Part shown: positions 50,597-61,089 of the stretch, piece after piece
Layout: each line of letters starts with the position of its first letter
Numbering within the stretch: the stretch's first letter is position 1
DNA from: Azolla caroliniana
Lineage: Eukaryota; Polypodiophyta
NCBI GenBank assembly: GCA_043228905.1
Contig: JBHGNT010000012.1
Location: 14,632,001-14,696,000 of the forward strand
DNA: 64,000 nt
Reading direction: 5' to 3'
Position numbers and translations under genes: made by a program
Notes under the pieces: model-generated
Database searches by the model: none
What the model saw: the letters and a program-made list of their open reading frames with translations, nothing else
Told to the model about the DNA's origin: nothing

Positions 50597-52083
50597 ATTG
50601 AAGGCGGGCCCCTTGCCCTTGTGTACTGGGCATTGTGTGGCATAATGGCCGGGCTGTTGACAAACAAAACAATGGATGCTAGATTCGCCCTTCTCAGCCC
50701 CTAGTGGTGTGTGCCGATCCCTCGGTGTGACTTGCTCTTCCCGGTCCTGCTTTGTTTGTCGGAGGGTACGCGATGATTGTTGTTGGTCCTGGCGTGGTTC
50801 CTGGTGCCGGTCATCGTCCGAGCTTTCGTCATATCGTCGGTGGTCCCGATATTGCCGATGCTTTCGACGAGGTTCATTGAAGCCGCCACATTTGTTTGTC
50901 AGACGGTAATTCTCATAGCGCCGACCCCCCTTTATTATATTTGGCCACGGTAGTCGTCATCCTCCGGCTCGTCTTCCTTGGAATCGTTGTGATTCCGGCA
51001 ATTACGGTAGTGCCAGTCGTTGGGTGGATTGCGATCCAGATACCGTGGTCGGTCTTCCTGCCTTCTTTGTTCATTACGGCATGGGGGACGCTCCGTGTCT
51101 ACGCTGTGTACTGTGGGTGTTGCTCTGTTCAACATATTGTACTCGCATTGCTCAACGGTGTGAGCTTTTGAGTGACATATTGGACAGTGGATTTTCATGT
51201 TGCACTCCATTGCCGAATGCCCCACATTCAAACAAATCGTGCACTAAATCGCTTGACGAAAATTTCATTCCTCGTCCTGAGGTAATGCGTGCCGTAATGA
51301 GGACATGGAAAACCTTTCCTCTTCTTCATCCAGCTCAAGCTGTAGTGCTCTTTCTATGACCATAGCGGTTGTTTCCCCTTTCACGCTATTGTTGTTGAGT
51401 GTTGTCCGTATGGGTCGGTGTAATGCTGCCAGAAATGTCTCCTTGGCCTCGTCCTCCATTGGGCCCCGTTCAAATTTTCGCCGTAGATTCTAGAAACGTA
51501 AGCTGAAATCCGCGATCGTCTCTGTCGGCAGCTGCTTAATTGTGTAGAATTGGCCGAGGATCTCGTGTTGTGGCACCCTCTGATGACAGAACCGCAAAAA
51601 GGCGGACTGCAACTAGTCGAAGGTCGTGATTGCTGACAGATCCATTTGCGAATGCCAAAATGCCGCTCTTCCATCCAATGTTAAGCGAAACTCCGTCATT
51701 TGGGACTGGTGCGGTACTCCCTCAGAAAGGCTCTACGCCATGTGGTTTGCATTCGAGACATTGAGGAACAGGTGTATGTGGGTTGCGGCATCGGTTTCGC
51801 TGTTAAAGCAGGGATAGGCAAAGGCCATGCTGGGTGCTACGGCGGGCAGGGCAAGACCACAATGTTGTTGTGGTGAGCGCTCTTCCCGCGTATCGCCGAG
51901 ATATTTGGAGAGCGAGAAGTCGCCTTTGTGGTCCTGGCAGGTAGTACTGAGGTCGCTGAGGCGAGGCTTTTGCCGTGTGCGTTCCTCTGCCTGGCGTGTA
52001 ATGGCCAGTCTTGTCGTGCTGGTTCTCTGGGGCGTCTGCAGCTAAACATCCATCCGTCGTTGTTCGTCTAAGCGTGCCAAAAG
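50597..52083 (-). pseudogene. H Gag
   Basis: Heavily decayed across three frames. The best landmark is the zinc knuckle CFVCQQPGHYATQC near 50630-50672. Upstream are basic Arg/His/Gln-rich text (RHRQYRDHRRYDESSDDDRH) and, near the 5' LTR, the Gag start region. Frameshifts make borders approximate. Confidence 0.65.
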
Positions 52084-52526
52084 TGTTACCAACTAGGAAC
52101 ATGGTCTACGGTCAGTCCTTCGACCTAGACCTCCAAGTGACTGTGTGACAATGAATGGTAGCGTCTGTGCGTAATACTTAGGGGGATATTCCCCGTAACC
52201 TAGCAGCTTATAAGGGAAACAGCTACAACCGAGCTCCTTTGACAGTGGGCTAGCACACACACTGTTACTTACTCCTACGCTCTCAAGTATTCCAAACACA
52301 CAGTAGATTAGCCGTAGCTACACACATATATAAGACAAGATAGAATTCTATTACGATACGCCTCTTACATTCAAAATTACACTCTATCAGAGGATTTCTG
52401 CCCTTTATATACGCAGGGTCTTTTAGCCGTTCATGCTTCCCGCGTGAATTGTTACATGCGTTACAAAATTATTCTATTCCATATTACTACGCTCTTGATC
52501 ATCGGTTACTATTCCAACGGACAACA
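52084..52526 (-). repeat. H 5' LTR
   Basis: 443 bp, collinear with the left LTR with a small deletion and scattered changes. Just inside, the minus strand reads TGGCACGCTTAGACG (from 52079), a primer-site candidate that I cannot assign. Confidence 0.92.
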
Positions 52527-53341
52527 TCTTCATATTGACGATGGAAGTCTTCAAGAAGAGCACGAGCATTGGTCACATTCTCTATCGGTTCCCAAGTATG
52601 CTCGCTGGGACTATATCCTAGCCAATCGACTAGATAGTAGAGCTTGTTGTGAACAATCATGGAATAAAGGATGGCGGCAAACTCGTACTCAGGTCCATCT
52701 TCAAGCTCGATTAGGGGTGGAGGCTGTGTAATACGTCCTAGGATGCTGCTCTCTTGATAGGGTTCGAGGAGAGAACTATGAAACACCGGATGTATTCGAA
52801 GTTGTGGAGGTAGATCGAGACAAAAAGAGACATCATTAATCTTTCCTATAATACGGAAAGGACCTAATCGCCGATAATCCAACTTCTCGCATGGGCGAGT
52901 AGTCTTGATGTGTCGTAAGAGTAGCCATACCCGATCTCCAATGTTAAAACTAGATGGGAGTCGATGACGATCCGCATAAACCTTGTGTGTTTGTTGAGCT
53001 TGTTGGAGATGAGTAGATAAATCCGCTTGTATCTTGCTTAACCTCTCCAAACGATCCTCTGCGCAAGGATTTGTGGACACCTCTGGGGTTTCAAGTACAC
53101 ACCACCGGGGGTGACAGCCTGTATAAGCATAAAATGGCGTAACTTTAGTCGATGCGTGGATAGAGTTATTATAGGAAAATTCGGCGAAGTGGAGAATATC
53201 TACCCAATCATCCTGATGATAGCTTAGAAAGAAACGAAGATACTACTCCAGCTTTTGATTTGTTTTTTCTGCCTGGCCATTGGTTTGTGGGTGGTAGCCG
53301 GAGGAGAGGTTACAAGTGACCTTGAGCATTTAAATAAGGTG
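52527..53341 (-). pseudogene. E integrase C-terminal half and chromodomain
   Basis: The minus strand reads MLKVTCNLSSGYHPQTNGQAEKTNQ (the integrase Glu) and DDWVDILHFAEFSYNNS. The 194-codon frame 53080-52499 then has VYADRHRLPSSFNIGDRVWLL, CEKLDYRRLGPFRI, VFHSSLLEPY and a chromodomain (YEFAAILYS, YLVDWLGYSPSEHTWEPI). Stops lie near 53323 and 53245. It is cut by H at 52526. Confidence 0.85.
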
Positions 53342-53738
53342 TGTAAAAGAATACGTGTGGAGAAGCAATAGCAAACCAAACACATAAAACGCAGGTTTAA
53401 TGAAGAGCTTAGAATATACACAGTACGTGGGAGAGACCGAGAATGAGCAGAATGATAATAATCTATTACCAACAATAATAGTTCTCTTTGTACATAGAAT
53501 GTGCTCAACATCACTATTTATACAAGTCCTAAGAGGACTGACAGAAGTATCTCGTACTTCAATGCTCACTCGAGCGGCTGACACTAACTCTGAGACTATT
53601 AACTACCTAGTAGTCTAGGCTACTACTAGGCTTCCGGTTACTGGTTGATCCAGCTAACTGGCTCCCCAGCTCACCGGCTCACCGATCCGGCTCAGGCTTT
53701 TTTGCCGATCCGGATCCGGTTGAGCTTGCTGCTCAACA
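53342..53738 (-). repeat. F2 3' LTR
   Basis: 397 bp; ends TGTAAAAG and CTCAACA. Followed at 53739-53749 by CTCCCCCTCAA, the complement of the polypurine tract TTGAGGGGGAG also seen in F1. Confidence 0.93.
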
Positions 53739-53773
53739 CTCCCCCTCAAGCTCAACTTGAGGTCGGATCGTAG

Positions 53774-54266
53774 TGTTACCGGTTGGCATTCTGGACATTT
53801 TGGACGAAGCGTAAAAGGGCCGGATAATGGGTTCGACGTACAAGGTACTGTCCCACGGGCGTGCCATGTGTTACCGGCTCACAAGAAGGCTTAAGGAGGT
53901 CCAAACTAGAGTGTGAAAGGAATTTAGTTTATTCGGGAACTGTTGTAATTAGTAGTCTTAAAATATATAGTAATATATGAGAAGATGTGGACGGATGGAC
54001 CGAAATCGGTATGCCGATCTGGATCCGGACCGATCCCGAAAAGGTGCCGGTTGGCACCGTTTTGTATTTCGCACCGGAGATCTATATAAAGGCCCGATTA
54101 CAATGTAATCGAGAGTGGATAATTAATAGAACTTATTGCCTTAATCTTTCAGTATTGATTACCTGTTCTGTACTCATTGTTATATCTTACGCGTGTTAAT
54201 GATATGTGTTAAGTAATCGATTAAGGTCTAATTAAGCGTTGTGGTGTAAGTCATCTTGCCGTAACA
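53774..54266 (+). repeat. LTR-like sequence L (solo), plus orientation, inside F2 3' region
   Basis: 493 bp with TGTTACC and CGTAACA ends, a TATA box CTATATAAAGGCCCG at about 54080-54094 and AT-rich text after it. It interrupts the F2 3' region. Flanks CGTAG and CCCTT do not form a target duplication, so the borders rest on the terminal inverted bases and composition. Confidence 0.5.
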
Positions 54267-54869
54267 CCCTTTGGTGTAGTGTCTTAAGTGGGCACCCTAT
54301 GTTAGGCTGTTGTCCGGCCCTAGGATTAACACGTAGTGTCAGTCTCCATGACAGACGGTCCTTCCACATGGCTTCTTTTGGCGTCACTCTGCCTCGCTTG
54401 CGTTCCTCGTCCGGTCCGGTCCCGTTTGCCACAACCCCTCTAGTTCTGCGCACCTCGACCTCCTCGGTCAACTTGTCTGTTCAACAGGCCCAATTCAGTT
54501 CCCTCGCTGTTGTGACTTCGGGGCTTGCCGATTCGTTGATTCCTTCGTGTTGACGTCGACTTTCGCTACCTTCTCGGCCTCTTGGCCTTGAATTGATCCG
54601 GTTCTTCCGAATCCGTCTGTTGAACCGAATCGTCTGTCTCCGATTCGTTCCAGCTCTTGTTCGAGTCAGTCGCTCCCGATTCGTCTTTTGGTTCCAGGCC
54701 CTTCACCACATCGGACCATGTCCGGGTCTTAGCCTTCTTATTCTGGTCGACTCTGTCCTTCTTGACTCTGCTTCCGCTGCCGCTTGTTCCGACTTGTTCG
54801 GATGGGACAACTTCCATTGTCGACTTGACTCCTTTCTTCTCCTTGTCTCTCCCCTTGTCGGTTCTTCCC
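54267..54869 (-). other. F2 3' region after pol
   Basis: Lys/Glu/Gln-rich degenerate coding-like text corresponding to the region after RNase H in F1 (36476-36936). No recognised domain. Confidence 0.5.
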
Positions 54870-55400
54870 TTACCGACGCAATCGACAGTCTCTTTGCCTT
54901 TGCCCATTCCGGTGTCTTTTCCCGTTCTCCCCCTCAAGTGTGGCTTGTCGAGATGCTGAACACCAAGCATTTTGGTGAAGTGTTGCAACTTGTCCAATCC
55001 GAGCAGTTTGGTGAAGATGTCGGGAACTTGCCCGAATTTCGACTTGACCGCTCATGACACGCTCACGCACGAAGTGGTAGTGCACTTCTATGTACTTTGT
55101 GCGAGCATGGAATACGAGGTTCTTGGCGACCTGCATGCTGCTTATGTTGTCACAGTAGATCAGGATCGGGGTCGGCACCTCGATCTGCAGGTCTTGCAGC
55201 CAAATGGCTTCACAGGTGGCAACAATAGCGCCCCAATACTCAGTCTCAATGCTCGAAAGGGCCGTTGTTGGCTGCTTTTTGCTGCTCCACGCAACAACCG
55301 CGCTACCAAGGGAAAACATATATCAGGAGGTGAATCGGCGATCCGATGCATCGCCGGCCCAGTGGGCATCGATGTAGTTGACTAGCTTTTCGGTTATACC
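54870..55400 (-). pseudogene. F2 RNase H
   Basis: VVAWSSKKQPTTALSSIETEYWGA, YCDNISSMQVAKNLVFHARTK and IEVHYHFVRERV, with frameshifts near 55320 and 55060. Corresponds to F1 36040-36360. Confidence 0.85.
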
Positions 55401-56511
55401 ATGCCGGTATAACAGTCCCCGGTCCTTCGAGCCGCTCACATATCGTAAAATTCGATGCACGCAGAGAAGGTGCTCCACGGTCGGGTTCTACATGAATTAG
55501 CTAATCACTCTGATCGGGTAACTGAGGTTAGGATGAGTGATCGTCAAGTATATCAGGCTTCAGATGATTTTTCGGAACCGTTTCACATCGTAGGCCGGTT
55601 CGGAGTCAGACGGAGCTTCCGGTTCCGGTCCAGGGGTGTGGAGATCGGTCGGCATTCCGTCATGCTGAACTTGTATAACATATTCAACACATAGTGTCTT
55701 TGTGAGAGCAATATGTCGTCGGGGGTTCGGATCACCTTGATCCCAAGGAAATAGTGAAGGTCCCGTAGGTCCTTCATCTCAAATGCGTCCGACAGCTGGG
55801 ACTTAACTCAGCCGATTTCATCGAGTCTAGGGCCGGTGATGACTAGATCATCAACATATAGCAAGATGCAAACCGGACCGTTCAGACCTTTCCAAATGAA
55901 CAACGAAGAGTCAGACTTGGAGGCCACAAACCCCATCTTACACAAATGTGCGTGATCTTCACATTCCAAGCTCGGGGGGCTTGCTTCAGGCAATAGAGTG
56001 ACTTCTTCAGTCGGCATACCACCGACTTGTTCATCTCTGTCTGGAAGCCGGGAGGTTGGGTCATAAAGACCTCTTCTTCAAGATCGCCTTGAAGAAATGC
56101 ATTCTTCACGTCCATCTGGTGAAGATGCCACCCCCTTACCGCAGCAACCGCTAGCATCACACGAACCGTCGTCATATTTGCTACCGGAGCGAAGGTCTAA
56201 TCGTAATCGATTTCGTGGGTCTGCGCGTATCCCTTCGCCACTAACCGGGCCTTGTACCGGTTAACCGAACTGTCGGCATTGTACTTTAACTTGTACACCC
56301 ACTTACATCCGATCGGTTTACACTGTCGGGGAGGGTCAATTAGGTCCCATGTGTCGTTGGCATCAAATGCCTGCATTTCTTCCTCCATAGCGGCACGCCA
56401 ACTTGCGTCCTTTGCCGCTTCTGCGTAGCTCTCCGGCTCACCCACTTCCGCCACCTTGGTCATGTACGCATAGTGATGCGCCATGTACTCATTGTACCAG
56501 TTGTCGTGCGT
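55401..56511 (-). pseudogene. F2 reverse transcriptase
   Basis: The minus strand reads EYMAHHYAYMTKVAEV, AAMEEEMQAFDANDTWDLI, CKWVYKLKYNADSSVN, MDVKNAFLQGDLEEEVFM, CRLKKSLYCLKQAPRAW, ILLYVDDLVITGP and MKDLRDLHYFLGIKVI. Stops and frameshifts near 56197, 55960 and 55805. Cut from the upstream half by the solo LTR at 56512. Confidence 0.9.
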
Positions 56512-57237
56512 TTCGGCTTCGGATCGTTGTGTGAGTCGGGCGGGAACCACGGAGGTTTTGGACTAGAAGAAAAGAAAATTCTGAGGCAATCAAGAATATG
56601 AAATATATTGTAAGAAAGAAAGATATGAAAAACTCGTGAATCCCACGAGTATAGTGTATTAGTGAGTACTTAGATTTAAGAGAGAAAAATAGTTAGCAAA
56701 TTCGTGAATCCCACGAATATATTATATTAATCAACCCTTGTAAAATAATCAACAACCTTATACATATTTCTCTTCTCCTTATATAAGGATGGGAGAGGCT
56801 AAGCATGGCTTCCTGCTTTCCCTAAAAGTGTTCATGCACACTAAATGTGCATGTGATGCTTTTTCTTTTCAACCTTGCTTTTATTTGCTAAATATAGTAC
56901 TCATGCACGCTAGATGTGCATGAGTAATATTTTATTGGTTTACAGTTTTCTTTATAAATAAAGTATTCACGTACTCTAAAAATGCATGACTTACCTTTTT
57001 AACAAAGGTAGGCGTAAATAAAGGTCTTATAGGTATTAAATCTATATTTAGAACATTAAGGATAAGTTAGTACAATGGTAAGCATGGGGTTTGTCTACGT
57101 GGAGGTATAGGGTTCGAATCTTGCCTTATGCATGTAATAAATATTTTTTTTAATATTTTATTTTATTTATTATATGTACTTTAAATCGGATGTAGTATTT
57201 TATATATTTCACGTATTGTGTGATTCACACTACGACA
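56512..57237 (-). repeat. Solo LTR of the A family inside F2
   Basis: 726 bp, minus orientation, homologous along its length to the A LTR but diverged and lacking the 23-24 bp tandem repeat. Ends TGTCGTGC and CTACGACA. It keeps the TATA (complement near 56774-56782), both palindromes (56633-56649 and 56700-56717) and the tRNA-like module. No exact target duplication: the flanks read ACTGG and TACGG on the minus strand. Confidence 0.88.
57062..57126 (+). other. tRNA-like module in the A-family solo LTR
   Basis: A-box TAGTACAATGG (57068-57078) and B-box GGGTTCGAATCTT (57110-57122), 42 nt apart. Better preserved than in the young A copy. Antisense to the LTR. Confidence 0.7.
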
Positions 57238-58500
57238 CCGTACCGGTTCACGGGGTTTTTCTGGCGAGAAGACCGGCGTAATCTACCGTTACCTAGTTGG
57301 AGGCCCTTCTTGGCCGGTTCGGACTTTGTTCCCGAAGATCCGCCTTCTTCCATACCGGAGTCGTATTCGCTCCGATCTGACTCAACCTTGCCGGTTTTGT
57401 ATTCCGACATCTTCTTTTTGCGGTGAACCGTCTCCTTGGTTTCTTGCGCGGGGAGAGCACGACAGAGTCTCTATTACTCACCGGTTCCTCATCCGACTGG
57501 TCATCCCGACTCAACCGCTCAACCGAAATGAGATCAGACTCTCTTCTAGAGTGCCAACGTCTTCATCTTCTAACTGGACCGGTTCAGGTTCACTAGCCTC
57601 ATCCTCCGGTATCGGGTCGGGGTCGGATGTCGGAGCCGGTAAGGCATACCATGGTGCCATCTCATCAAACTCAACATCACGGCTAACTCGGACCTGCTTT
57701 GATCGGGGGTTATAACACTATACCCCTTTTGCTCATGCGAGTAACCGACTAGAATGCATTTCTCCGACTTTGCATCCAACTTCCTCCTCTTCTCATCTGG
57801 CACATGCACATATGCAATGCTACCAAATATCCGAAGGTGTCTCAAATTCGGCTTGTGCCCAAAATACAGATCATGCACGGACACCTTGTCACCGATCTGG
57901 TTTTGGATGTAGACAGCCTTCCGGACCACCTTAGCCCAATAGAAATGGGGCATGCTCTTCTCCTCCAGCATTGCCCTTGCCGCGTCGATAAGCGACCGAT
58001 TCTTCCTTTTGGTCACACCGTTCTGCTCCGGTGTGTATCTACAGCTGAACTCTCTCCGAATTCCTTTTTGTTGTAGATAACTGTGGAATTGGCCGGAAAA
58101 ATATTCTTTTCCGCCATCCGACCGCAGTCACTTGATCTTCCTCTTCGTTTCTCGTTCAATCAGGCTTTGGAGGTTCCGGAAACACTCGAAGACTTCGCTC
58201 TTCCAGTCAATGAGGTAGATCCATGTGTGTCGGTTGTAGTTGTTGATGAAGGAGATGAAATGTCGACTCCCGCCAAGACTCACATTCTGTGCCGGTCCCC
58301 ATACATCTGAATGAATAAGGTCGACCTTGTTACGGATACGGTTTCGTTCGGTGGGGAATGGAAGACGGTGTTGCTTTCCAAGTTGGCAGGCTTCACATAC
58401 ATGGGCCTTCCAGCCACTAAACTTCGGCAAACTGAAAAGAACTTGTTTCGTTTGCAAGTCTTGAAGCCGTCGGTAATTGACGTGGCCGTTCCGCTTGTGC
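57238..58500 (-). pseudogene. F2 integrase and linker
   Basis: Minus-strand integrase 58457-57570: HVCEACQLGKQH, HSDVWGPA, FINNYNRHTWIYLI (two Asp replaced by Asn compared with F1 FIDDYTRH), YTPEQNGV, RAMLEEKSMPHFYWAKVV, IFGSIAYVHVPDEK, LVGYSHEQKGY. The linker to 57238 is Arg/Ser-rich with frameshifts. Confidence 0.87.
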
Positions 58501-58961
58501 TAGAGATCAATATCTGATTCAATCTTCTGTCCTTTGGCGAACAACGTGGTGCCGACGTCATTGGTGTTGACGATGAACATCCTCCCTTCTTTGCGCCCTT
58601 GTGCAATAATCTGGCCCTCTTCCTCGATGAAGCACCCAAGGTGCGTAAACCGCACCTGCATCCCTTGGTCAAAAATCTGACCGACTGAAACCAGGTTCTT
58701 CATGATAGTCAGAATGTGTAATACGTTCATCAGATTCCCCCTCTGGCCGATGTGGCTCAAAGGGACTTCTCCGATATGCACGATTGGGTGAGGAGTGGCG
58801 TCTCCAGTTTGGACGACACCCGGTTGTTCCGGTTTCTCCAAGAAAGAGAACCACTCTTTGTGGCTCGTCATGTGATTCGACGCACCAGAATCAACGTACC
58901 ACACTTCCTCCAATTTGGAAGTGGTCTTCTTCATCGAGTTAGTCTCGTGTTTCATCACCAA
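58501..58961 (-). pseudogene. F2 protease and pre-integrase
   Basis: Open frame with LEEVWYVDSGASNHMTSHKEW (protease Asp-Ser-Gly intact), then LMNVLHILTIMKNLVSVGQ and LGCFIEEEGQIIAQGRKEG. Better preserved than the F1 equivalent. Confidence 0.88.
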
Positions 58962-59008
58962 GGCTGGCCCTTTACCGTTTTTTCCGGTTTTGGATCCTCC
59001 CGATCCTT

Positions 59009-59905
59009 CTACGTAGTGCGAGTATTGCCGGTTCTCTTTGCCGGCCTTGCCGGATCCGAATCAACGCGCGTCTTCCAGCAGTCGCTTTCTCTGTGGCCCT
59101 TTTTACCACAGTACCAACATTCTGTGTCGGCCTTTGCTTGCTGGCCTCCGGCGTCGCCTTGATTCCCCCTGCTTGTGGAAGGTCTGGAACTTCTATTGGC
59201 ACGTTCTCTATGCCTTCGGTCCTGCTCTTGCCGGCCGTTACCATTGCGAGCAGACCCACCTCGTCCACCACACCCACGGGGCCGATCCGCCTCCGTGTAC
59301 AACATCCATCTGTCGGTGGGTGCACTTGTTGACACAGCGGCATGGTTCTCCCGTGTACACATAGCAGTTCGGAACACTCCGAACTTTGACGGCGTATTCT
59401 CCTGTGTACACATAGCAGTTCCGAACACTCCGAACTTTGACGCCAGTCCCCCGAGACAGATTTGCGCCATCTCGCCTTCCTTGACGTTCACATCGATAAA
59501 GGAGTTGCATATCTCTTTGATCTTCGAGGTGTAATCAATCACCGACAAGTTGCGTTGTTGTAAGTTGCTCAGCTCCTGTCGGAATTGAAGCTTCCTGGCT
59601 GTGGTGCTTGCGGCGAAAATCTTCTTCAAATTTCCCCAAGCATGCTTTGGTGTTTTCACATCCCGAATATAGCTCAGAAACTGTTCGCTCACACAAGACA
59701 CGAAGCAGTACAGTACTCTGCTCGCCGACTGTTCTCACACCGGGAAATCTTTGTGTGTCGATTCAGGTGTTGTGTTATTTGCTCCATCGACATAGCTCCA
59801 GTAAATGTGCCCGAGTAGGTACTGGTGCATTTGGTAGGACCAAGATGCGTAGTTGTTTCTGTCGATCTTCTCGGTAGGAAGCGAGCTAGCCATGCCTCTA
59901 TCCAT
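59009..59905 (-). pseudogene. F2 Gag
   Basis: ATG at 59905 (MDRGMASSLPTEKIDRNNYA). A stop near 59735 is followed by the frame 59701-59009 with YIRDVKTPKHAWGNLKKIFA, LRQELSNLQQ and the zinc knuckle CWYCGKKGHRESDC. A 51-bp tandem duplication (59353-59403 and 59404-59454) repeats SKFGVF(G/R)TAMCT(Q/R)EN. Confidence 0.9.
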
Positions 59906-59977
59906 TTTGTTTCTCCTGTTCTTCTTGGTTGGTTTTCTTTTCAAGCTATGTTGGCTGCAAAGGTTCTCAACCCTCGC

Positions 59978-59989
59978 GCTCTGATACCA
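59978..59989 (-). promoter_or_regulatory. F2 primer-binding site (initiator Met tRNA)
   Basis: Minus-strand TGGTATCAGAGC directly inside the 5' LTR. Confidence 0.95.
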
Positions 59990-60410
59990 TGTAAAAGGAT
60001 ACGTGTGCGGAAGAAATAGAAAACCAAACACAGAAAATACAGGTTTAATGGAGTGCTTAGAATATACACAATACGCGGGAGAGATACAGAATGAGCAGAA
60101 CGTTAATAATCTATTACCAACAATAATAGTTCTCTCTGTACATAGAATGTGCTCAACAACACTATTTATACAAGTCCTAAGAGAACTGACAGAAGTACCG
60201 CGTACTTCAATGCTCACTTGAGCGTCTGACACTAACTCTGAGACTATTAACTACCTAGTAGTCTAGGCTACTACTAGGCTTCCGGTTACTCTTTGATCCA
60301 GCTAACCGGCTCCCCAACTCATCGGCTCACCGATCCGGCTCATCCTTCCTGATGCTGATCTGGCTTAGGCTTATTGCCGATTCGGATCCGGTTGAGCTTG
60401 CCACTCAACA
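59990..60410 (-). repeat. F2 5' LTR
   Basis: 421 bp, same family as F1 LTRs but with a different U3 start (CCGG-rich text instead of the GTGCGTAA repeats). Confidence 0.93.
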
Positions 60411-61085
60411 CGGTGCTTCCAAAATTTTGATACAAACTGGGGTCCACGATCACTGATGATACTACTGGCAAGGCCATGATGCCGACATACTTCACGCATG
60501 ATAATTTCGGCGGTTTCTTCACTAGAGATTTCTTTAGTTCATGGCAAGAAATGAGCCATCTTCGTATATCGATCTACTACTGTTAGAATCGCATTGAACC
60601 CCTTAGAGATTGGAAGATCTGCGATGAAGTCTAGAGCAATGGATTGCCACGGCTTGCTTGGAATTGGTAATGGTTCTAATAAACCATATGGATGATGCCT
60701 TGGCATTTTCGCTCTGCAACATGTATCACAAGTCCGAACAAAATCTTCGACAAAGTGTTGCATACAGGGCCACCAGAATGATCGTTGTACTAAATCTAAT
60801 GTTTTAATACTACTATTAGAATCGCATTGAACCCCTTAGAGATTGGTAGATCTGCGACGAAGGCTAGAGCAATGGATTGCCACGGCTTGCTTGGAATTGG
60901 TAATGGTTCTAATAAACCATATGGATGATTCCTTGGCATTTTCTCTTTGCAACATGTATCACAAGTGCAAACAAAATCTTCGACAAAGTGTTGCATACAG
61001 GGCCACCAGAATGATCGTTGTACTAAATCTAATGTTTTAGTACTACCAAAATGCCCAACTGTATATGTGTCATGACAGTTTTGAG
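60411..61085 (-). pseudogene. E integrase N-terminal half with internal duplication
   Basis: The zinc-binding region ends CDTCC, followed by MPRHHPYGLLEPLPIPSKPW, IALDFIADLPISKGFNAILTVVDR (catalytic Asp) and, out of frame, the DRGPQFVSKFWK motif near 60411-60445. The block from FVEDFV to ILTVV occurs twice because of a 233-bp tandem duplication (60582-60814 and 60815-61047). This destroys the enzyme. Confidence 0.85.
60582..61047 (-). repeat. 233-bp tandem duplication inside E integrase
   Basis: Two adjacent copies, each starting (G/A)TTAGAATCGCATTG, with a modest number of differences, so the duplication is not recent. The copies differ at the cysteine-cluster neighbours (CRAKMPRHH, CKEKMPRNH). 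Confidence 0.85.
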
Positions 61086-61089
61086 TTAC

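Larger units (their letters stand above)
38412..52526 (-). mobile_element. Element H: large non-chromovirus Ty3/gypsy with extra 3' reading frames
   Basis: LTRs 38412-38860 and 52084-52526, minus orientation, inserted in E between the codons for HRQYED and DKPG. Flanks TCTGG and TCTTC agree at three of five positions, so the target duplication is imperfect. Order: Gag, protease, RT, RNase H, integrase, then two extra frames (46607-45534 and 45378-44200) and a Pro-rich tail (39142-38908), the last separated by J and I. The protease motif DGGSG and the RT motif VFLDDFAVYG suggest the Tat-like branch as I know it. Many stops. Confidence 0.88.
53342..60410 (-). mobile_element. Element F2: Ty1/copia, same family as F1, inserted in E
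   Basis: LTRs 53342-53738 (3') and 59990-60410 (5'), PBS for initiator Met tRNA, polypurine tract on the inner side of the 3' LTR, copia domain order on the minus strand. Flanks AGGTG and CGGTG differ only at the first base, giving an almost perfect 5-bp target duplication. It contains two later LTR insertions (53774-54266 and 56512-57237). Confidence 0.93.
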
